NCBI RefSeq assembly: GCF_013249015.1
Contig: NZ_JABRPL010000001.1
Span: 792,318-856,317, forward strand
Source: Rathayibacter agropyri
Lineage (GTDB): Bacteria > Actinomycetota > Actinomycetes > Actinomycetales > Microbacteriaceae
Reading direction: 5' to 3'
DNA: 64,000 nucleotides
The stretch's first letter is position 1. Each line of letters starts with the position of its first letter. The notes below the pieces were generated by a model. The model saw only the letters and a program-made list of their open reading frames with translations. It was not told where the DNA came from and made no database searches. This document shows, piece after piece, positions 60,145 to 64,000 of the stretch. The translations under genes and the position numbers were made by a program.

Positions 60145-61011
60145 GTGCTCGCAAACTACCTCATCGGCCTCCGCGAAGGCCTCGAAGCCGGCCTCGTGGT
60201 CGGCATTCTCGTGGCGTACCTGACCAAGCTCGGCAGGCGCGACGTGCTGCCGAGGCTCTGGATCGGGATCGCCGCGGCCATCATCATTTCGCTGACGACC
60301 GGCGCGATCCTGACCTGGGGTCCGTCCACGCTGTCGTTCCAGGCACAGGAGATCCTCGGCGGCGGCCTTTCGATCCTCGCGGTCGGGCTGGTCACCTGGA
60401 TGATCTTCTGGATGGGCGCGAACGCCCGCAGTCTCAAGGGCGAACTCGAGTCCAAGCTCGACGGTGCGGTCGCGGGCTCGGCGCTGGGCATCGTCCTCCT
60501 CGGCTTCATCAGCGTGGGGCGCGAGGGGATCGAGACGGCCCTGTTCGTCTGGGCGAGCGTCGCCTCGAGCAGCGCGACCTCCGGCTCCGATGCGTGGCAG
60601 GGCACTTTCAACGCACTGCTGGGCATCCTCAGCGCGGTCGTCATCTCGTACCTGATCTTCCGCGGCTTCGTCAGGATCGACCTCGGACGCTTCTTCACGT
60701 GGACGGGCGGCTTCCTCATCGTTGTCGCCGCGGGGGTCCTCGCTTACGGGGTCGGCGACCTGCAGGAGGCGTCGCTGCTGCCGGGTGGGGGCGCACCACT
60801 GTTCTCGCTCGGCCCGATCCGCCCGCCGACCCTCACCGCGGTACTCGGGGGCCTGTTCAACTACACGCCGGAGCCGACCGCTCTGCAGTTCGCGGCCTGG
60901 ATGGTCTACCTCGTCGTCGTCGGCGTGCTCTTCGTCCGCCAGGTCCGCCTCCGTAGCCCGCGACGGGGCAGCGCGGCCCCGGTTGCCGCCCCCGCTTCCA
61001 CGTCCGTGTGA
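60145..61011 (+). CDS. efeU: EfeU iron permease (FTR1 family)
   Basis: Seven-helix membrane permease that takes up iron. 288 residues from the GTG at 60145. The two REGLEAG/REGIET motifs of FTR1 proteins are present: LANYLIGLREGLEAGLVVGI at the start, and ISVGREGIETALFVWASVA. Downstream genes efeO and efeB complete the operon. It is under the iron-box palindrome. The C-terminus is a basic cytosolic tail. Confidence 0.95.
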   Translation: MLANYLIGLREGLEAGLVVGILVAYLTKLGRRDVLPRLWIGIAAAIIISLTTGAILTWGPSTLSFQAQEILGGGLSILAVGLVTWMIFWMGANARSLKGELESKLDGAVAGSALGIVLLGFISVGREGIETALFVWASVASSSATSGSDAWQGTFNALLGILSAVVISYLIFRGFVRIDLGRFFTWTGGFLIVVAAGVLAYGVGDLQEASLLPGGGAPLFSLGPIRPPTLTAVLGGLFNYTPEPTALQFAAWMVYLVVVGVLFVRQVRLRSPRRGSAAPVAAPASTSV

Positions 61012-61053
61012 TCCGCGCCGCCGCGCAACCCCCCCCTCGATGTCAGGAGAACC

Positions 61054-62307
61054 ATGTCCGTGCGCGCTCGCCCGACCCGCCTCCCCCGCACCACCCTCGG
61101 CCTCGCCGGGGCCGGTGCCCTCGCGCTGCTTCTCTCCGGATGCGTGCCGAACACCGCGGCGTCCTCCTCCGCCGGTGCCCTCGACGTGGCGATCAGCGAT
61201 GACGCGTGCGAGGTGTCCGCGGCCACGACCGAGGCCGGAGCCGTGCGGTTCTCCCTGACCAACGGCGGCACCGACGTGAACGAGTTCGAAATCCTCGCCG
61301 CGGACAAGCTGCGCATCGTCGGCGAGAAGGAGAACGTGACCCCGGGCCAGAGCGTGTCGTACGTGGCGCAGCTCGAGCCGGGCACCTACTACACCGCCTG
61401 CAAGTTTCAGCAGGTCGGCGCCCCGGTCGGCATGAGCGAATTCACCGTCACAGGAGAAGCAACGGCCCAGTCGGCCGACCAAAAAGCGGCGACCGACGCG
61501 GCGGTCACCAACTACGTCTCCTACGTGAAGTCGCAGGCCGGTGAATTGCTACCGGCAGTAAAGGAGTTCGCGCAGGCCTACGAGTCGGGCGACGACGAGA
61601 AGGCGCGCAGCCTGTTCGCTTCGACCCGAGTGTTCTACGAGCGAATCGAGCCGACGGCCGAGGCGTTCGGCGATCTCGATCCGAAAATCGACTACCGAGA
61701 GGTCGACGCGGTCACCGAGGGCCTGGACTGGACCGGCTTCCACCGGATCGAGAAGGACCTGTGGCTCCCCGCGGACGGCGCTCTGAACTCCGACGGTACC
61801 AGCGCCGTCCTCGACTGGGCGCCCTCCACCCCCGAGCAGCGCGCGCAGTTCGGCCAGGGACTCGTGACCGATGTGCAAAGCCTCTACGACCTCGTGAACG
61901 CGCCCGACTTCACCGTCTCGGTTGGCGACATCTCGAACGGCGCGATCGGCCTGCTCGATGAGGTCGCCGCCGGCAAGATCACCGGCGAGGAGGACTGGTG
62001 GTCGAGCACTGACCTCACCGACTTCGCCGCGAACGTGCAGGGCGCTGAGGTCGCCTTCGGCAACGTTGAGCCGATCGCCACGGCCCGCGGCACTGAGGGA
62101 GCCGACCTGACGGCGCAGATCACCCAGCGCTTCGGCGAGCTGGACGCCCTGCTCGCCAGGTACGGCTCGATCGACTCCGGTTTCGTGGCCTACTCGACGG
62201 TGACCGCGGAGCAGAAGAAGGAACTCTCGGATCAGGTCAACGCTCTCTCGGAGCCGCTGTCGCAGCTCACCCACACGGTACTCGGCGTCGAAAAGCCGAC
62301 AGCGTAG
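61054..62307 (+). CDS. efeO: EfeO periplasmic/lipoprotein iron-binding component
   Basis: 417 residues with CAGGAG close to the ATG at 61054. A lipoprotein-type signal ends in LLLSGC (Cys about residue 29). The N-terminal cupredoxin-like domain (about 45-130) contains PGTYYTACKFQQVG. The M75 imelysin-like domain (about 145-415) has the HxxE metal motif in GFHRIEKDLW. EfeO captures iron and passes it to EfeU. Its stop overlaps the efeB start. Confidence 0.95.
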   Translation: MSVRARPTRLPRTTLGLAGAGALALLLSGCVPNTAASSSAGALDVAISDDACEVSAATTEAGAVRFSLTNGGTDVNEFEILAADKLRIVGEKENVTPGQSVSYVAQLEPGTYYTACKFQQVGAPVGMSEFTVTGEATAQSADQKAATDAAVTNYVSYVKSQAGELLPAVKEFAQAYESGDDEKARSLFASTRVFYERIEPTAEAFGDLDPKIDYREVDAVTEGLDWTGFHRIEKDLWLPADGALNSDGTSAVLDWAPSTPEQRAQFGQGLVTDVQSLYDLVNAPDFTVSVGDISNGAIGLLDEVAAGKITGEEDWWSSTDLTDFAANVQGAEVAFGNVEPIATARGTEGADLTAQITQRFGELDALLARYGSIDSGFVAYSTVTAEQKKELSDQVNALSEPLSQLTHTVLGVEKPTA

Positions 62308-63620
62308 TGGCTGACGAGGAGCGCACGGAGCGGTCGCCGGACTCCGAGGGCACGGCGCCCGTAGAGCAGACCCGCCGCCTCTCGCGGCGCGGGCTGCTCG
62401 GCCTCGTCTCTGCCGGCACAGCGGGGCTCGCCGCGGGCATCGGAGGGACGGTTGCCGTGTCGAGCGCGACCGCCTCCTCCCCCGCGCGCACCGTGCCGTT
62501 CTTCGGCGCGAACCAGGCCGGGATCACGACCGCAGCCCAGGACCGCCTCCACTTCGCCGCCTTCGACCTCGCGACCGGCACCAGCCGCACCGACCTGATC
62601 GAGCTTCTCCAGGATTGGACGATCGCCGCCTCCCGAATGACCCAGGGCCTCGAGGTGGGCGAGACAGGAGCCGTCGACGGGCCGGATACCGCGCCCCCCG
62701 AGGACACCGGCGAGGCGCTCGGGCTCGACGCGGCCTCGCTGACGATCACCGTCGGCTTCGGCCCGACGCTCTTCGTCGACGGAACCGGTGCTGACCGGTT
62801 CGGCCTTGCCGAGCGTCGACCCCCACAACTCCAGGCGTTGCCACGCTTTCGCGGCGACGCGCTCGTGCCCGCGGCCGGCGGAGGCGACCTCTGCATTCAG
62901 GCTTGCGCCGACGACCCGCAGGTCGCCGTGCACGCCATCCGCAACCTCAGCCGGATTGCCTTCGGTCGCGCTTCGCTGCGCTGGTCGCAGCTCGGCTTCG
63001 GCCGCACGTCCTCGACCTCGACCGCACAGGCGACGCCGCGGAACCTATTCGGCTTCAAGGACGGCACGGCCAACATCAAGTCGGAGGAGTCCGACGCCGT
63101 GCAGGAGCACGTCTGGGTCCCCGACTCCGACGGCCCCGCGTGGCTGGTCGGCGGCAGCTACCTCGTGGCCCGCAAGATCCGGATGATGATCGAGACCTGG
63201 GACCGCAGCCAACTCGGCGAGCAGGAGCGGGTGATCGGCCGCAGCAAGGGCTCCGGCGCACCCCTCTCGGGCGGCGCGGAGTTCGCTGAGCCAGACTTCA
63301 CTGCGGCCGGGGCCACCGGCACTGCGCTCATCGACAAGGCGGCGCACATGCGCCTCGCGCACCCCGAGGTGAACGGCGGAGCCCGGCTGCTGCGGCGCGG
63401 CTACAACTTCGTCGATGGCAACGACGAACTGGGGCGCCTGAACGCGGGACTGTTCTTTCTGTCGTTCCAGAGATCGCCGGAGCAGTTCATCACGGTGCAA
63501 CGGAGCCTCGCGAAGGATGCGCTCAACGAGTACGTGAAGCACGTCGGCTCGGCGGTGTTCGCGGTCCCGCCCGGCGCGCGCAACGAGAACGACTTTCTCG
63601 GCTCGGGGCTCTTCGCCTGA
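62307..63620 (+). CDS. efeB: EfeB Tat-exported heme peroxidase (DyP type)
   Basis: 437 residues from a GTG sharing one base with the efeO stop. The Tat signal is RRLSRRGLLGLVSAG. The DyP-peroxidase fold shows NLFGFKDGTANIKSEESD, with the catalytic Asp of GxxDG, and NGGARLLRRGYNFVDGNDEL with the distal Arg; a heme-ligand His is expected in HPEVNGGARL. It oxidises ferrous iron or releases iron from heme, giving Fe3+ to EfeO/EfeU. Export depends on Tat (see tatB in this window). Confidence 0.95.
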   Translation: MADEERTERSPDSEGTAPVEQTRRLSRRGLLGLVSAGTAGLAAGIGGTVAVSSATASSPARTVPFFGANQAGITTAAQDRLHFAAFDLATGTSRTDLIELLQDWTIAASRMTQGLEVGETGAVDGPDTAPPEDTGEALGLDAASLTITVGFGPTLFVDGTGADRFGLAERRPPQLQALPRFRGDALVPAAGGGDLCIQACADDPQVAVHAIRNLSRIAFGRASLRWSQLGFGRTSSTSTAQATPRNLFGFKDGTANIKSEESDAVQEHVWVPDSDGPAWLVGGSYLVARKIRMMIETWDRSQLGEQERVIGRSKGSGAPLSGGAEFAEPDFTAAGATGTALIDKAAHMRLAHPEVNGGARLLRRGYNFVDGNDELGRLNAGLFFLSFQRSPEQFITVQRSLAKDALNEYVKHVGSAVFAVPPGARNENDFLGSGLFA

Positions 63621-63729
63621 GGCAGTCGGCTTCTCCTGAGGAGATCCGCAGACGGTCCCAGGCATGTGAGAGCGTCCTCGCCGGACGCGCAAAGGAGGCG
63701 CAGAGGACGCACTTCTACCCTCGGTCGCG

Positions 63730-64000
63730 ATGTCCGGAAACAGTGCGAAAAGCGGTCTGACCAAGCGCGAGCGCCAAGAGCGCGCCCGAGCCGAAGCGCG
63801 GGAGCGCCGGGAGGCCGAGCGGAGGCGACGGAAGCGGAATCGGCTGCTCGGCCAGGGCGGGGCGGTACTCGGCGTTCTCGCGGTCGTGGCACTGGTCTGC
63901 TGGAACATCTGGTCGCAGCAGGAAGTGGCGAGTGCCGGTCCCGCCAATATGCTCAGCGACGGCATCGTGCTCGCCGGCGACGGGTCGGCCGTGACCGTGC
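63730..64000 (+). CDS. DsbA/thioredoxin-fold membrane protein (3' end missing)
   Basis: 90 residues visible. A highly charged N-terminus (KRERQERARAEARERREAER) is followed by one membrane helix (AVLGVLAVVALVCWNIW) and the start of an extracytoplasmic part. Short DsbA-like thioredoxin proteins of actinobacteria begin this way, which is the basis for the call; the CxxC motif lies outside the window. A stem GCGTCC/GGACGC lies at 63672-63688 in the gap after efeB, perhaps a terminator. Confidence 0.55.
   Translation, partial: MSGNSAKSGLTKRERQERARAEARERREAERRRRKRNRLLGQGGAVLGVLAVVALVCWNIWSQQEVASAGPANMLSDGIVLAGDGSAVTV

Noticed and set aside
59587-61482. 631-codon minus-strand frame over efeU and efeO
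   Set aside because: Antisense shadow of efeU/efeO, which have clear motifs and a promoter.

Overview
The window is high-GC actinobacterial chromosome, most likely from the family Microbacteriaceae (Rathayibacter, Clavibacter or Curtobacterium relatives). Supporting this are frequent GTG starts, a 7Fe ferredoxin next to dapC, an actinobacterial-type DapD, DUF3117, DUF2993, an MshB-like deacetylase and a gene order that follows Mycobacterium tuberculosis Rv1292-Rv1308. Genus assignment is inference. No phage, insertion sequence or CRISPR array was seen.

Region 1 (1-6824, minus strand) is tsaC, a WecA-type sugar-phosphate transferase, a small membrane protein, then atpB-E-F-H-A (atpA runs off the left edge). 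Region 2 (about 6825-29338) is a roughly 22 kb surface-polysaccharide island. A plus-strand operon carries rmlA, rmlB, a PqqD-like protein, a nucleotidyltransferase-like/glycosyltransferase fusion and three more glycosyltransferases. It converges on a minus-strand set: Wzy-type polymerase, two glycosyltransferases, a Wzx-type flippase and an acyltransferase. Beyond these lie two paralogous Tat-exported proteins that look like polysaccharide lyases, a decayed remnant, and a pectate-lyase-type beta-helix gene broken by three homopolymer indels. Region 3 (29339-41372, minus strand) is prmC, prfA, rho, thrB, thrC, hom, lysA, a DUF2993 gene and argS. Regions 1 and 3 form one contiguous housekeeping block in many actinobacteria, so the island seems to have split it between prmC and tsaC.

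Region 4 (41373-59966) is ordinary chromosome: a lipoprotein, a transglutaminase-like protein, tRNA-Arg(CCG), a two-component system, a stress-protein-like membrane protein, a PRC/MgtE_N/CBS protein, DUF1003, mrp, tatB, an O-methyltransferase, DUF3117, two paralogous membrane glycosyltransferases, dapE, dapD, gltA, dapC, ferredoxin and an MshB-like protein. Region 5 (59967-64000) is the efeUOB ferrous/ferric iron uptake operon, with a promoter and a DtxR/IdeR-like palindrome in front, then the start of a thioredoxin-fold membrane protein.

Functionally the window joins energy conservation (ATP synthase), aspartate-family amino acid and diaminopimelate synthesis (hom, thrB, thrC, dapC, dapD, dapE, lysA), translation termination (prfA, prmC) and transcription termination (rho) with a strain-variable envelope glycan locus. 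WecA, just outside the island, is the obvious candidate to start the glycan lipid-linked repeat, because no other priming transferase is present. The exported lyase-like proteins may trim or release the same polymer. That last link is inference.
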